A stretch of DNA of 49,267 nt from an uncultured Prevotella sp. (GCA_900550635.1 URSZ01000002.1:1-49267); one strand, 5' to 3'. Positions 16,497 through 26,230 are shown, numbered from the stretch's first letter. Numbers and translations are program-made. Notes: generated by a model not told the origin, from the sequence alone.

Positions 16497-19217
16497 ATGA
16501 AAGAGAAATTCCTGAAATTAGTCGCCGCCGATTTAATAAAAACATATGGTGCAAATCTGAGTCGTTTTGTTCTTGTCTTCCCGTACAGTGCGCCTATTAT
16601 AAGTATGTCAAATTATTTGTTCGTAGAAACTAATGAAAGTTTGACAAAACCTATTTATACAACAATTTCAGAACTGTTCAAACGTGCTTCTGGATTAACA
16701 GTATCGGATAAACTGGAACTTGTTTGCAGACTATACAAGGCATATAAAAACGTTCTGCATAAATGTAACGAACACGAAAGCAAGAAAATAAAATTGATGG
16801 ACTTTGATGAGTTTTACAAGTGGGGTGAAATGATTGTAAATGATTTCAATGATGTAGACAAAGAACTTATCAATGCAAAACTCTTGTTTAAAGAAGTTTC
16901 AAATATAAAAGACATTAGCAGTGAAGAATATCTGACTGAAGAACAAAAAACGACGCTTCATAAATTCTTTAAAACGTTTATACACGCTGGAAACAGTTTC
17001 TTAAAAGAAAATTACCTTAATATATGGAGATTACTTCCTGAAATTTATGACGAGTTTAACGCTATAAATGAACAAGACGGCGTTGCATACGAAGGTTCAA
17101 TGTTCAAAAAAGGGTTAGATGTACTAAAAAAGGCTCCTTTAAACCAAATAGATAAATATGTCTTTATCGGATTTAATGCTCTTAATCAAGTAGAAAAGGA
17201 GCTAATGTTATACTATAAAAAATCCGATAAAGCCATTTTTTATTGGGATTATGACAAAGCTTATTGTAATGGCATAAACGAGGCCGGGCAATTTGTTGTT
17301 AAAAACATAGAGATTTTTGAGAATAGGTTAGACGCAAATCATTTCAATAACTTATCAAAACGTAATGAGGTTCATATAATAGAATCTCCCACAAAAAGCG
17401 GAAGCATTTATTATGCGAAAACTTGGTTGGATAACGTTTCCCCAAAAAGCGATGAGAAAACGGTAATCGTATCAGCAAATATAGATATTCTACCTTTACT
17501 GATACATAGTTTGATTTACAAACCGTCGAAATACGTTTTTAACGTAAAGTTTCCGGTAAACATAACAGCCACATGTGCTCATATAATGAGATTCATTGAC
17601 AAAAAAGCGGAGGATTACAATGAAAGAATAATTGAAAATCCTTGTTCGGCTTTCATACTTGATATATACAATGAAATAAACGAAGACTCTAATAAAATCA
17701 AAACAGAAGAAGTTCTTGCTTCAACTTCCGACTCGTTGCGATCGGCTTTGGAAATCCAAGCGTGCGAATCAATTATGGCTATCGTTGAAAAAATAAAAAC
17801 TCTTATCGAGAGAGGTTTACTATATGCCAGCATAAAAACAATCAAAGCTATCTTGCAACTACAGATTCGCAACAGTTTAATCGAAACAAACCAACAAGAA
17901 ACAAAGTCTACGCGCGTTGCCGAAAGTATTGATTTGTGCACTCTGAACGACACAAGACTCTTCGACTACGATAATGTTTTGATTTTAGGGTGCAATGAAG
18001 GTGAATTGCCACCATCGCAGCACATACCTTCGTTGATTCCAAATCATATAAGGGCAATATACAATTTACCGAACACCGAAAAACGGAACTCCATATGTGC
18101 CTATAATTTTTATCGTTTGCTCCAACGTGCAGAAAATGTATCTATGATATATGTTTCAGAAAAGTCAAAACTGATAAACAAAGAACCGTCCAGATTCATA
18201 ATGCAAATTATAGGCGAAGATGTTATTCCGTACACATTAGCAAATATTGTACATCCAGCCGTAACTCAGAAACAGGATTTTCATGAAATAGCCAAAACAC
18301 AAGAAATGTTTAGGCAAATGAAACATCTTGAAGCTACTTCACTTTATCAATATATATTATGCCCGTTGATGTTCTTTTATTCCAAAGTTGCAAGAATACG
18401 TACTCCAAAACCCGACGCAAGCAAAATGCCGGCTAATTTATTCGGTACGCTTTTCCATGAAGCCATGCAACTTTTTTACGAATCAAAAAACAGTAAAAGT
18501 AATATAACAAAAGAAACTCTTGAAAATGCATTGAAGAACAACGGAGAAGCATTGGATTCTTTTATCAATAACGCATTCAACAACAATAATGTTCCCGATA
18601 ATACGATAATAAAAAAGGTTGTAAAAGAATACATGAGAAAAATTCTCGAATATGATATGAACAACGCACCTTTTCAGATACAACCGCAATTCATCGAAAA
18701 GTTCTTGTATACAACGATTCCTGTAAAAATTAAAAACGGAGAAATTATAAATGTTAGAATCGGAGGAAAATTCGACCGTGTCGACAAAATAAATATTGAA
18801 GACAAAAGCATTCTACGGGTAGTTGATTACAAAACAAGCCGTTGGAAAAAACAATTGGAAACAAAAGATGTCGAGTCGATTTTCGGGCAACCTAAAAAAG
18901 ACAAGCACTACGATTATATTTTTCAAACATTTCTATATTGCCTTGCCCTCGAAGACAATATTGAGAATAAAGCCAATGTTAATGAAACAATCGCACCTGC
19001 CGTATTTTTTATTACCGCTTGTTCTAAAAAAGACTTTGAGCCATATATCAATTATGGAAAAAATGGCAAATTACTCGACTTTTCAGAGGTTAAAAACGAA
19101 TTCAAAGATCGGTTAACAGAACTTTTAAACGAAATTTTTGACATTGACAAACCCTTTAGAGAGGGATACAAGGATTCGTGCACTTATTGCAATTACAAAT
19201 TACTATGCAATAAATAG
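16497..19217 (+). CDS. addB: AddB-like nuclease subunit of the AddAB complex
   Basis: 906 residues from ATG 16497 (MKEKFLKLVAADLIKTYG); an in-frame ATG 36 bases upstream adds residues unlike the family. The N-terminal helicase-like part has no Walker A motif, as expected for AddB, and contains VLILGCNEGELPPSQHIPSLIP. The C-terminal PD-(D/E)XK nuclease domain is intact: GTLFHEAM, GGKFDRVD, VVDYKTS (D777, K779) and the FQTFLYCLAL helix. Four cysteines suited to an Fe-S cluster are present (C622 in YILCP, then C895, C898, C904). With addA it should resect DNA ends for RecA loading. Because AddA lacks its nuclease, this would be the only nuclease of the complex. Confidence 0.88.
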   Translation: MKEKFLKLVAADLIKTYGANLSRFVLVFPYSAPIISMSNYLFVETNESLTKPIYTTISELFKRASGLTVSDKLELVCRLYKAYKNVLHKCNEHESKKIKLMDFDEFYKWGEMIVNDFNDVDKELINAKLLFKEVSNIKDISSEEYLTEEQKTTLHKFFKTFIHAGNSFLKENYLNIWRLLPEIYDEFNAINEQDGVAYEGSMFKKGLDVLKKAPLNQIDKYVFIGFNALNQVEKELMLYYKKSDKAIFYWDYDKAYCNGINEAGQFVVKNIEIFENRLDANHFNNLSKRNEVHIIESPTKSGSIYYAKTWLDNVSPKSDEKTVIVSANIDILPLLIHSLIYKPSKYVFNVKFPVNITATCAHIMRFIDKKAEDYNERIIENPCSAFILDIYNEINEDSNKIKTEEVLASTSDSLRSALEIQACESIMAIVEKIKTLIERGLLYASIKTIKAILQLQIRNSLIETNQQETKSTRVAESIDLCTLNDTRLFDYDNVLILGCNEGELPPSQHIPSLIPNHIRAIYNLPNTEKRNSICAYNFYRLLQRAENVSMIYVSEKSKLINKEPSRFIMQIIGEDVIPYTLANIVHPAVTQKQDFHEIAKTQEMFRQMKHLEATSLYQYILCPLMFFYSKVARIRTPKPDASKMPANLFGTLFHEAMQLFYESKNSKSNITKETLENALKNNGEALDSFINNAFNNNNVPDNTIIKKVVKEYMRKILEYDMNNAPFQIQPQFIEKFLYTTIPVKIKNGEIINVRIGGKFDRVDKINIEDKSILRVVDYKTSRWKKQLETKDVESIFGQPKKDKHYDYIFQTFLYCLALEDNIENKANVNETIAPAVFFITACSKKDFEPYINYGKNGKLLDFSEVKNEFKDRLTELLNEIFDIDKPFREGYKDSCTYCNYKLLCNK

Positions 19218-19246
19218 AGCCTTGTAATATATTACATGCGACATTG

Positions 19247-19279
19247 AAGGTAGGGCTGAATACAACCCTGCCTTTTTTT
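19247..19279 (+). terminator. Terminator after addAB
   Basis: Stem AGGTAGGG (19248-19255) pairs with CCCTGCCT (19266-19273) across a 10-base loop, followed by seven Ts. It closes the addA-addB transcript. Confidence 0.85.
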
Positions 19280-19317
19280 ACATCAAGGGTTTTATTTTAC
19301 AACAATTTTAGCACTTT

Positions 19318-19350
19318 TTTGTGCATATAGTTTAAAAATGCCTATATTTG
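19318..19350 (+). promoter_or_regulatory. Promoter of the C10 protease gene
   Basis: TTTG (19318-19321), 21 bases, then TATATTTG (19343-19350): a full match to the Bacteroidota -33/-7 pattern, 30 bases upstream of the ATG at 19381. Confidence 0.8.
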
Positions 19351-19380
19351 CGTATAGAATAACTCAAAATATTTTATGCT

Positions 19381-21432
19381 ATGACTAAATTTTTACTCCA
19401 ATTTGTGGCATTGCTTTTTGCGTTCACTTATGTGCAAATGGTCGACGCAAAAAAGATAGAAGTAAATCAAGCGAAGAACATAGCGCTTAATTTTCTTGAC
19501 GACAAACAAGTAAGCAAGCTGTACAAGAAAGCTGTGGCTAACGATTTGAAATTGGCTCACACTGAAAGCGATGATAACACACCGCTTTATTATGTTTTCA
19601 ACATACAGAGTGGGGGATTTATCATAACTTCAGCTGACGACCGCGCTACCGAAATACTTGCTTACGTAGACAGGGGCTCTTTTGAGCCGGAAGCCTTGCC
19701 AGACAACATGCGCTGGTGGCTGGGCGAATACGCCCGACAAATAAAGGCTGTATGCAACATGCCCGAAACCGCCGTAAAGCATACGCGCGTGCCCAAGGCC
19801 GCAAAGGCAGAAATAGCGCCCATGCTCGAGACGGAATGGTCGCAGGAAGCTCCGTACAACCGGCTCTGCAATTACGACAACGGCACCGGCGTTTCGGAAT
19901 CGGCCACGGGATGTACCGCAACGGCCATGGCACAGATAATGTACTACCACAAATGGCCGGAAAAAGGTACTGGCTCGTACAGTTACGATTACACCCTGAA
20001 CGTAAACGGCAAGGACATACCGCAGCACAAAGAAAGCAACTTTGCCGAACATACTTACGACTACGACAACATGCTGCCGTCGTACAGGTCAGTAAGCTAC
20101 ACTCCCGCACAAGCCGAAGCTGTAGCCCTCCTGATGTACGACTGCGCCGTTAGCGTAAATTCAAAGTTCGACGCAACCGATACTCCGGGCTTAAGAACCA
20201 GTGTTGTATATTCCATGGTGGACTACTTCGGTTACAGCCCCTTGGCAAGGGGAGTAAATAAGGATCAACTCGCGGGTGAAGACGAGTGGGAGAACCTGAT
20301 ATATAACGACCTGGCTGCCGGTTTGCCGGTGTTTTACGCCGGGAGCACCGACGATGGCAGCGGGCACGCCTTTGTCTGCGACGGTTACAAGGACGGCCTC
20401 TACCATATCAACTGGGGATGGGACGGAACATTCAACGGATATTTCAGCGTAAGCGGTGCTGACGCCCTCAACCCTTACGGCGGAGCAGGGCTAACGGGCG
20501 AGGGTTACAGGAACAACCAATACATTATTACCGGACTGAAACCGGCCAAGCCCGGAAGCGGCGTTGCTGCGCAGGACGTCCTCACCATTTCGCAAAGCTC
20601 GGCCACGCACAGTGAGGAACTGTTCATATCGGGCTACATGATGAATCTGAGCGACAGCGAAGTTTACATGGGTATCGAACTTACTAATGTTGCCACCGGA
20701 AAGAAAACCATAACCGGCATAACAGACTATACCTTTGCTCCGGGCAATAGTTTCAGCGGATTGTTGCTAAGTACTATCGACATAGTAACGAACGGAACTT
20801 ACGCAGTGTGGCCCGTTTATCAGATTAGCGGTACATCCGAATGGCTGCGCATAGAAGCCAACGCCGGACAGGACGAGCCGCCCATGCTTACAATAACCGG
20901 CGAGGCTCCCAAGTTTTACGTTACAGAGCCTATCAGCTTTGAACACGGTGAATTTACGTCTATAGAAAATTTGAAACTCATCGTCAAACTGCAAGCTCTT
21001 GAGAATATAGAAAACGTGGAATTGCGCGCATACTTCCGCCAGCCGTGGAATGGGCAAGTTGCCGGAACACTATACGGCGTTATTCCTTCCATGCAAAAGG
21101 ACTACACCGGAGTTTTAACTATGGTTCCCTTAGGGTCAACTTCACAATTGCAGGAAGGTATGACTTATACCTTGGAGTTGTATTTGTACGAAAACGGTCA
21201 GGATGTAAAAATCCCTATGTCAGCTTACACAAAGATTGGCAATGCAAACATAGTTACTGCAGAAGAAGAGAAAGTTCTCGAAATCGACAACATAACAGTT
21301 GATTCACCAATTGTTGATGTTTACACGATTGACGGTGTCTTGATTCGAAGCAAAGTACATGAAGACAAGGCAATAGAAAGCCTTCCAAAAGGAATCTATG
21401 TGGTTAACGGTAAGAAAATCCTGGTTAAATAG
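19381..21432 (+). CDS. Secreted C10 (streptopain-type) cysteine protease with T9SS-like tail
   Basis: 683 residues. A signal peptide (cleavage near VDA, residue 23) precedes a Spi/propeptide-like domain (about 25-145). The peptidase C10 domain (about 146-390) has the catalytic cysteine in ESATGCTATAMAQIMYYHKWP (C178) and histidine in GSGHAFVCDGY (H329), then INWGWDGTFNGYFSVS. A beta-rich region (about 400-610) follows, and the last 70 residues (VDVYTIDGVLIRS...LPKGIYVVNGKKILVK) look like a type IX secretion sorting domain. Relatives include Porphyromonas PrtT and Streptococcus SpeB, which degrade host proteins. Base composition shifts inside the gene (20 of 60 G/C at 19381-19440, 34 of 60 at 19801-19860, 23 of 60 at 21301-21360), suggesting a mosaic origin. 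Confidence 0.92.
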   Translation: MTKFLLQFVALLFAFTYVQMVDAKKIEVNQAKNIALNFLDDKQVSKLYKKAVANDLKLAHTESDDNTPLYYVFNIQSGGFIITSADDRATEILAYVDRGSFEPEALPDNMRWWLGEYARQIKAVCNMPETAVKHTRVPKAAKAEIAPMLETEWSQEAPYNRLCNYDNGTGVSESATGCTATAMAQIMYYHKWPEKGTGSYSYDYTLNVNGKDIPQHKESNFAEHTYDYDNMLPSYRSVSYTPAQAEAVALLMYDCAVSVNSKFDATDTPGLRTSVVYSMVDYFGYSPLARGVNKDQLAGEDEWENLIYNDLAAGLPVFYAGSTDDGSGHAFVCDGYKDGLYHINWGWDGTFNGYFSVSGADALNPYGGAGLTGEGYRNNQYIITGLKPAKPGSGVAAQDVLTISQSSATHSEELFISGYMMNLSDSEVYMGIELTNVATGKKTITGITDYTFAPGNSFSGLLLSTIDIVTNGTYAVWPVYQISGTSEWLRIEANAGQDEPPMLTITGEAPKFYVTEPISFEHGEFTSIENLKLIVKLQALENIENVELRAYFRQPWNGQVAGTLYGVIPSMQKDYTGVLTMVPLGSTSQLQEGMTYTLELYLYENGQDVKIPMSAYTKIGNANIVTAEEEKVLEIDNITVDSPIVDVYTIDGVLIRSKVHEDKAIESLPKGIYVVNGKKILVK

Positions 21433-21445
21433 CCAGCTTGATTAT

Positions 21446-21492
21446 TAACAGAATCGGTACAGGCAACGTTATGTCTGTACCGATTCTGTTTG
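21446..21492 (+). terminator. Terminator after the C10 protease gene
   Basis: Perfect 15-bp stem: 21448-21462 (ACAGAATCGGTACAG) pairs with 21475-21489 across a 12-base loop, followed by a short T/G-rich run. Confidence 0.85.
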
Positions 21493-21557
21493 TAAAAGGC
21501 GCTAACTCTATTTAAATGAATACGGAATCCGTGTGTCAGAATTAGTCTTCAATTTTA

Positions 21558-21704
21558 CCCCGGTTTTCGAACGGGTTTTCAGAGAGCAAAAAATATGTGC
21601 CTTGGATTTTAAAATTAGTGGCTCGGATTTTGAAATACGAGCCACTAATTTTTTCATTGCTCCCAGGTGGGTAAAACACGCTGAAAATCAGTTTTCACTT
21701 TTCC
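21558..21704 (-). repeat. Three-word 21-bp-pitch intergenic element R3
   Basis: Words at 21596 (B, TGTGCCTTGGA), 21617 (C, AGTGGCTCGGA) and 21638 (C reversed, CGAGCCACTAA) on a 21-bp pitch with TTTTAAAATT and TTTTGAAATA spacers. Words 2 and 3 form a perfect 10-bp stem. Read on the minus strand, its flanks nearly match R1: GTGAAAACTGATTTTCAGCG, ACCCACCTGGGAGCAA and GCTCTCTGAAAACCCGTTCG. It lies between the C10 protease terminator and the flippase promoter; the rest of this gap (21493-21790) shows nothing else. Confidence 0.88.
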
Positions 21705-21790
21705 ATACTTGAAAACGGACATTCGAGTACATTATTCTTCATCTGCTAAATTGGAAAAATGCCTATCCATGTGCGTTATGTAACCGACGC

Positions 21791-21822
21791 TTTGTTTTTA
21801 TTGTTATAAAAGACTATTTTTG
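21791..21822 (+). promoter_or_regulatory. Promoter of the flippase gene, probably giving a leaderless mRNA
   Basis: TTTG (21791-21794), 20 bases, TATTTTTG (21815-21822). The ATG lies at 21830, only 7 bases past the -7 box, so transcription should begin within a few bases of the start codon. Confidence 0.75.
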
Positions 21823-21829
21823 TAATTAA

Positions 21830-23338
21830 ATGAGTACAATAGCAGAACACCAGAAAAGGAACAAAAACCGCAGTTCGTATACGAGTATTTTGAAGTACAC
21901 CGGACTGTTCGGTGGCGTGCAAGGGTTCAACATACTTATTTCAATCATCAGAAATAAATGTGCAGCCATGCTCATTGGGGCTGTCGGCATAGGTTTGACC
22001 GATATTTTAAACAGAACTTCTGATTTCATCGGTTCTATTACAAACCTCGGACTTTCTTTCAGCGGCGTAAGGCAACTGTCCGAAGATTTTGCAACAGGTG
22101 AAGAACAGAAAATACACGACACCATCGACACTATACGTGCCTGGTGCGTTGGAACAGGCATAATAGGATGTTTGATATGTATTTTATTTTCGTCAATAAT
22201 TAGTACGTATGTCTTCAACGATACAAATTTAACGCCCGCCTTTCTGGTAATTTCGCCCATGATAGCCATGCTCACCGTGTATGGGGGAGAAATAGCTGTT
22301 TTAAAAGGTACACGTAACCTTAAAAAACTGGCTATTGTTTCTGTCATAAGTTCCGTGTTTACACTTGTTGTTACCGTATCGGTTTATTTGACTCTCGGCT
22401 TGAAGGGCGTTCCGTATGCCTTGTTGGCAGGTACGACAGCTATGACGGCTACGGCGTTAGCGGTGACTCATAAGATATATCCTTGGGCTTTACACATCTT
22501 TTCAAAAAGGTATTTCAAAAAAGGTAAAACATTATTATTCCTTGGAATAGCCTATATAATATCAAGCATTGCTGGAAGCGGAGCAGAGATAGCTGTACGA
22601 GCGTTTATAAGCAGCATAGGGTCAAAAACAGACGTAGGGCTTTACGCTTCGGGCTTTATTTTATGCGTAACCTACACCCGTATCATATTCATTGCCATGG
22701 ACGCCGACTATTTTCCCAAGCTTTCAGCGATATGCAAGAGCAAGGTTAAACGGAATATTACTGTATGCCGGCAAATAGACGTGTGTGTACTGCTTATGGG
22801 ACCGATGCTTATAGCATTTATTACTTTTTTGCCAGTAATCGTCAAACTGCTTTATTCCTCGGATTTTATCCCCGCCATAGAAATGTGTGTTGCAGCCGGA
22901 GGGTATCTGTTTGTTAAAGCAATAGTTTCTCCAATTGAATATATTCCATTGGCAAACAACGACTCAAAGATATTTTTGCTTATGGAACTGGCCTACGATA
23001 TTATATTCGTATGCCTGATTATAGTGGGGTATGATTTATACGGTTTGTGCGGCGCAGGAATGGCGTTGACCGTTTCCTATATCATAGACCTGGCATTTAT
23101 ATTGGTTTTGTACAGAAAGATATACGGTTTCTGCTTAAGCTATGCAACATTAAAGATAATTCTTGTTCAAGGGTGCTTCCTTTTACCGGTAATAACCATG
23201 TTCGCCATGGGGCATAATTGGGAAAAATGCATAGTAGGTTGTACAATCTTTATATTTTCGGCTTTATATAGCGTAAAAAAGCTGAACCTTTCATGGAATG
23301 CGGTAAAGTCGTACATAAAACGTAGAAAAACTAAATAA
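21830..23338 (+). CDS. O-antigen/polysaccharide translocase (Wzx-like flippase)
   Basis: 502-residue polytopic membrane protein of the MATE/MOP superfamily with about 12-14 hydrophobic segments. The opening (SSYTSILKYTGLFGGVQGFNILISIIRNKCAAMLIGAVGIG) is the signature of the O-antigen translocase family in Bacteroidetes. Such proteins flip undecaprenyl-linked oligosaccharides to the periplasmic face. The start is supported by the promoter 7 bases upstream and lacks a Shine-Dalgarno site, consistent with a leaderless message. A GT2 glycosyltransferase follows after 13 bases, so the two form a small glycan operon, without polymerase or sugar-nucleotide genes nearby. Substrate unknown. Confidence 0.88.
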   Translation: MSTIAEHQKRNKNRSSYTSILKYTGLFGGVQGFNILISIIRNKCAAMLIGAVGIGLTDILNRTSDFIGSITNLGLSFSGVRQLSEDFATGEEQKIHDTIDTIRAWCVGTGIIGCLICILFSSIISTYVFNDTNLTPAFLVISPMIAMLTVYGGEIAVLKGTRNLKKLAIVSVISSVFTLVVTVSVYLTLGLKGVPYALLAGTTAMTATALAVTHKIYPWALHIFSKRYFKKGKTLLFLGIAYIISSIAGSGAEIAVRAFISSIGSKTDVGLYASGFILCVTYTRIIFIAMDADYFPKLSAICKSKVKRNITVCRQIDVCVLLMGPMLIAFITFLPVIVKLLYSSDFIPAIEMCVAAGGYLFVKAIVSPIEYIPLANNDSKIFLLMELAYDIIFVCLIIVGYDLYGLCGAGMALTVSYIIDLAFILVLYRKIYGFCLSYATLKIILVQGCFLLPVITMFAMGHNWEKCIVGCTIFIFSALYSVKKLNLSWNAVKSYIKRRKTK

Positions 23339-23351
23339 TTAATCGGATACA

Positions 23352-24341
23352 ATGGCTAAGGTTAGTGTAATTATTACGGTATATAACGAAAGCATGTATT
23401 TGAATGATTGCTTGGATTCATTGAAAAAGCAAACATTAAAAGACTTTGAAGCAATTTGTGTTAATGACGCTTCTACCGATAATTCTCTTGAAATATTAGA
23501 AAAATACGCGCACAACGACAAGCGCTTTGTCATAATAAACAATGATGTCAATGTCGGGCTAACCAAAAGCCGGCGTAGAGCAATAGAAAATGCCGGTGGA
23601 GAATATGTAACACTGTTGGACGCTGATGATTTCCTGTCCTGCAATGCTTTGTCCGAAGCAGTACAGGCTTTGGAAAACAACGGAGCCGACATAGCATTAA
23701 TGGACTTGCAAATGTATTATGACAAAGAGAACATCAAGCCTTATGTAAAAGATTGCTTGCCGCGAGTCATGAGCGGAGACAAAGCGTTCTGTTTGTGTAT
23801 AGAAGGTAAACTGCACAGTGTTTATTTAACCAAACTCGGCACATACAAAAGGATTCCAATAGATGACTCTTGCAGGCTATATACCGATGACAGTACAGCG
23901 CGTCTGCATATACTTACGTCCAAAACAGTTTGCTTAAGCAAAGGTAAATATTTTTATAGACAACACAATGAAAGTGAAACACATAAAATCAATATAAACA
24001 GATTCGATTACCTGATTGCCAATTTAAAACTCGCGTCAGAAGCAAGAAAGGCCGGTGCACAAAGAGACGCATTAAAAACGTTGGAAGAGCATAGGTGGAA
24101 AAATATTATCGCCCATTATTATTTGTTGAAAAACAGCGAACAACAGTTCACTGATGATGAAAAATCCACTATTAATTCCTTAATTCAAAAATGTATAGAA
24201 AGCATAGACTTTTCACTGTTGCCGTTAAGTTTGAAACTGCGTCCGCCATATTGGCCGACAAATAATTATAAAACATTCCAGACATACCAAAGAATCTATT
24301 TGCTATTGCGAAAAATTAAAAGAAGCATTATCCCCGTTTGA
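23352..24341 (+). CDS. Family 2 glycosyltransferase
   Basis: 329 residues. An N-terminal GT-A domain begins KVSVIITVYNESMYLNDCLDSL and has DFEAICVNDASTDNS (nucleotide-binding Asp in VNDAS) and the metal-binding DXD-like LLDADDF (88-94). No membrane segments are evident, so it should be a peripheral cytoplasmic enzyme adding one sugar to a lipid-linked acceptor. It lies 13 bases after the flippase and is presumably cotranscribed with it. The donor sugar and acceptor cannot be deduced. The C-terminal half (about 215-329) is less conserved and lysine-rich near the end. Confidence 0.9.
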   Translation: MAKVSVIITVYNESMYLNDCLDSLKKQTLKDFEAICVNDASTDNSLEILEKYAHNDKRFVIINNDVNVGLTKSRRRAIENAGGEYVTLLDADDFLSCNALSEAVQALENNGADIALMDLQMYYDKENIKPYVKDCLPRVMSGDKAFCLCIEGKLHSVYLTKLGTYKRIPIDDSCRLYTDDSTARLHILTSKTVCLSKGKYFYRQHNESETHKININRFDYLIANLKLASEARKAGAQRDALKTLEEHRWKNIIAHYYLLKNSEQQFTDDEKSTINSLIQKCIESIDFSLLPLSLKLRPPYWPTNNYKTFQTYQRIYLLLRKIKRSIIPV

Positions 24342-24398
24342 TTTTATCTTCTTTGGAATTATAAGAAAGCGACATGAAGCTTCTCTGTGTTAAGTAGC

Positions 24399-24431
24399 AT
24401 GTCTGTATTTTGTCTTTTAAAATACAGACAC
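24399..24431 (+). terminator. Hairpin after the glycosyltransferase gene
   Basis: GTCTGTATTTT (24401-24411) pairs perfectly with 24419-24429 across a 7-base loop. There is no long T-tract afterwards, but it is the only terminator candidate for the flippase/GT2 operon. Confidence 0.55.
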
Positions 24432-24482
24432 ATAAGGCCGTTCACAAGAGTGCCTGTTACAAAGCGTTTTCCAAGACTTCTT

Positions 24483-24553
24483 GAGCAAAGAAAAAATATG
24501 TCTGAGATATTTTGAAATAGGTCAGACATATTTTAAAATATGTGCCTTGTTTT
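24483..24553 (+). repeat. Three-word 21-bp-pitch intergenic element R4
   Basis: Words at 24499 (A, TGTCTGAGATA), 24520 (A reversed, GGTCAGACATA) and 24541 (B, TGTGCCTTGTT), 21 bp apart with TTTTGAAATA and TTTTAAAATA spacers. GAGCAAAGAAAAAA precedes the core, as in R1. The longer outer flanks of R1/R3/R7 are not evident. It lies in the 24342-24796 gap, which otherwise contains the hairpin at 24399 and the -7 box at 24728. Confidence 0.85.
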
Positions 24554-24727
24554 TTTAGGGTGCATTTTGAAGTACAGAAAAACGAACCAAACAAAACCAT
24601 TATATTAGTTATTAAAATCTCGTTCATTTTTGGCTCAACAAAAGTACACTTTGATAGTATAGCTGCACACAGAAATTATGGTCGTATTATCCGTAATCCA
24701 TATACAGAATAAACAAGAAAAACCGCC

Positions 24728-24735
24728 TATTTTTG
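24728..24735 (+). promoter_or_regulatory. -7 box upstream of the MATE gene
   Basis: TATTTTTG, matching TAnnTTTG, 61 bases before the ATG at 24797; no clear -33 partner. Confidence 0.45.
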
Positions 24736-24796
24736 CAACTTGAAAATTTTGTGGACTTACTTATCGGTAATGCGATACAATATTTAATAATAACTG

Positions 24797-26230
24797 ATGA
24801 CCCTTAGAAGAGAAACAAGCACCGGTTTACTTGCTCTTATCCGAGAAGGCAGACCTATGACCTTAGGCCAGCAAATACATTTGACGGTAATGTTAAGTGT
24901 GCCTGCTGTTGTAGCGCAACTCTCCTCAATTGTAATGCAATATATTGATGCGGCAATGGTCGGTAGTCTTGGCGCAGAAGAAGCTGCCGCCATAGGTCTT
25001 GTTTCTACTACAACATGGTTGTTCTGGGGGCTATGCATAGCGTCATCTACCGGATTCTCAGTGCAAGTGGCACACAGGATAGGAGCCGGCGATATGCAAG
25101 GTGCACGCAATGTGTTACGGCAAGCCGTCACTTCAACAACATTGTTTAGCTTTGCACTGGCAGCTATAGGCGTTGCTATCAGCGGTGTTTTGCCTGAATG
25201 GTTGGGCGGCGATGTATCAATACATCACGACGCTTCGCTATATTTTCTTATTTTTTCTCTGTTCTTACCCGCCTTGCAATTGAACTTCCTTGCAGGTGGT
25301 ATGCTACGCTGTAGCGGCAATATGCGAATACCGAGTTTGTTGGGAGTTGTAATGTGCGTTCTTGATATTATTTTCAATTTCTTTCTTATATTTCCTACCC
25401 GTCATGCAGTTGTAGCAGGGATAGATATATTTATACCAGGGGCAGGATTAGGAGTAGAGGGAGCGGCTTTAGGGACAGTCGCAGCAGAAACGGTAGTAGC
25501 GACCATTCAAATGTGGTATTTATGCACACATTCTTCGGAACTTAAACTAACAAAAGAAAAAGGCAGCTTCCGCCCTCAAGTTAATATATTAAAAAAAGCA
25601 TTGCGCATAGGCTTACCTATGGGACTTGAACACGTAGTAATATGCGGCGCTCAAATTATGACTACCGTAATTGTTGCGCCGCTTGGAGTTTTCGCCATAG
25701 CAGCAAATTCGTTCGCTATTACGGCAGAAAGCCTTTGTTATATGCCAGGATACGGCATTTCCGACGCAGCAACGACGTTGGTAGGCCAAAGCGTAGGCGC
25801 AAAACGCAGACGTCTAACCCGCAGCTTTGCTTTCATAACTGTATTTATGGGCATGATAATAATGGGATTAATGGGCTTGCTCATGTATATCTTTGCCCCA
25901 CAAATCATTGGATTGATGACTCCTGTTGAAGAAATACGGTCATTAGGTATAATGGCATTACGCATAGAGGCGTTTGCCGAGCCTATGTTTGCTGCGTCTA
26001 TTGTTGCATATGGAGTATTCGTCGGAGCGGCCAATACGCTGGTTCCTTGTCTTATGAATTTCTTCAGCATTTGGGCTATACGGCTGTCGCTTGCTGCTTT
26101 GTTAGCTCCGACTATGGGACTTAAAGGTGTGTGGATTGCCATGTGCATAGAATTGTGCTTTCGTGGTATTATTTTTCTTATAAGGTTATTTAAAAGAAGT
26201 TGGATGACAAAGGCATTCGGTAATGTGTGA
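24797..26230 (+). CDS. MATE family efflux transporter
   Basis: 477 residues with 12 predicted membrane segments. The start of the second conserved block, LSVPAVVAQLSSIVMQYIDAAMVGSLGAEEAAAIGLVS, is the MatE Pfam signature, and the internal repeat of the family is visible from about residue 260 (ALRIGLPMGLEHVVICGAQIM). These proteins export cationic or organic compounds using Na+ or H+. Substrate unknown. The DUF3737 and MalY genes follow on the same strand after 111 bases. The three may form a functional group (see findings), though I see no terminator or promoter between them that would settle it. Confidence 0.92.
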   Translation: MTLRRETSTGLLALIREGRPMTLGQQIHLTVMLSVPAVVAQLSSIVMQYIDAAMVGSLGAEEAAAIGLVSTTTWLFWGLCIASSTGFSVQVAHRIGAGDMQGARNVLRQAVTSTTLFSFALAAIGVAISGVLPEWLGGDVSIHHDASLYFLIFSLFLPALQLNFLAGGMLRCSGNMRIPSLLGVVMCVLDIIFNFFLIFPTRHAVVAGIDIFIPGAGLGVEGAALGTVAAETVVATIQMWYLCTHSSELKLTKEKGSFRPQVNILKKALRIGLPMGLEHVVICGAQIMTTVIVAPLGVFAIAANSFAITAESLCYMPGYGISDAATTLVGQSVGAKRRRLTRSFAFITVFMGMIIMGLMGLLMYIFAPQIIGLMTPVEEIRSLGIMALRIEAFAEPMFAASIVAYGVFVGAANTLVPCLMNFFSIWAIRLSLAALLAPTMGLKGVWIAMCIELCFRGIIFLIRLFKRSWMTKAFGNV

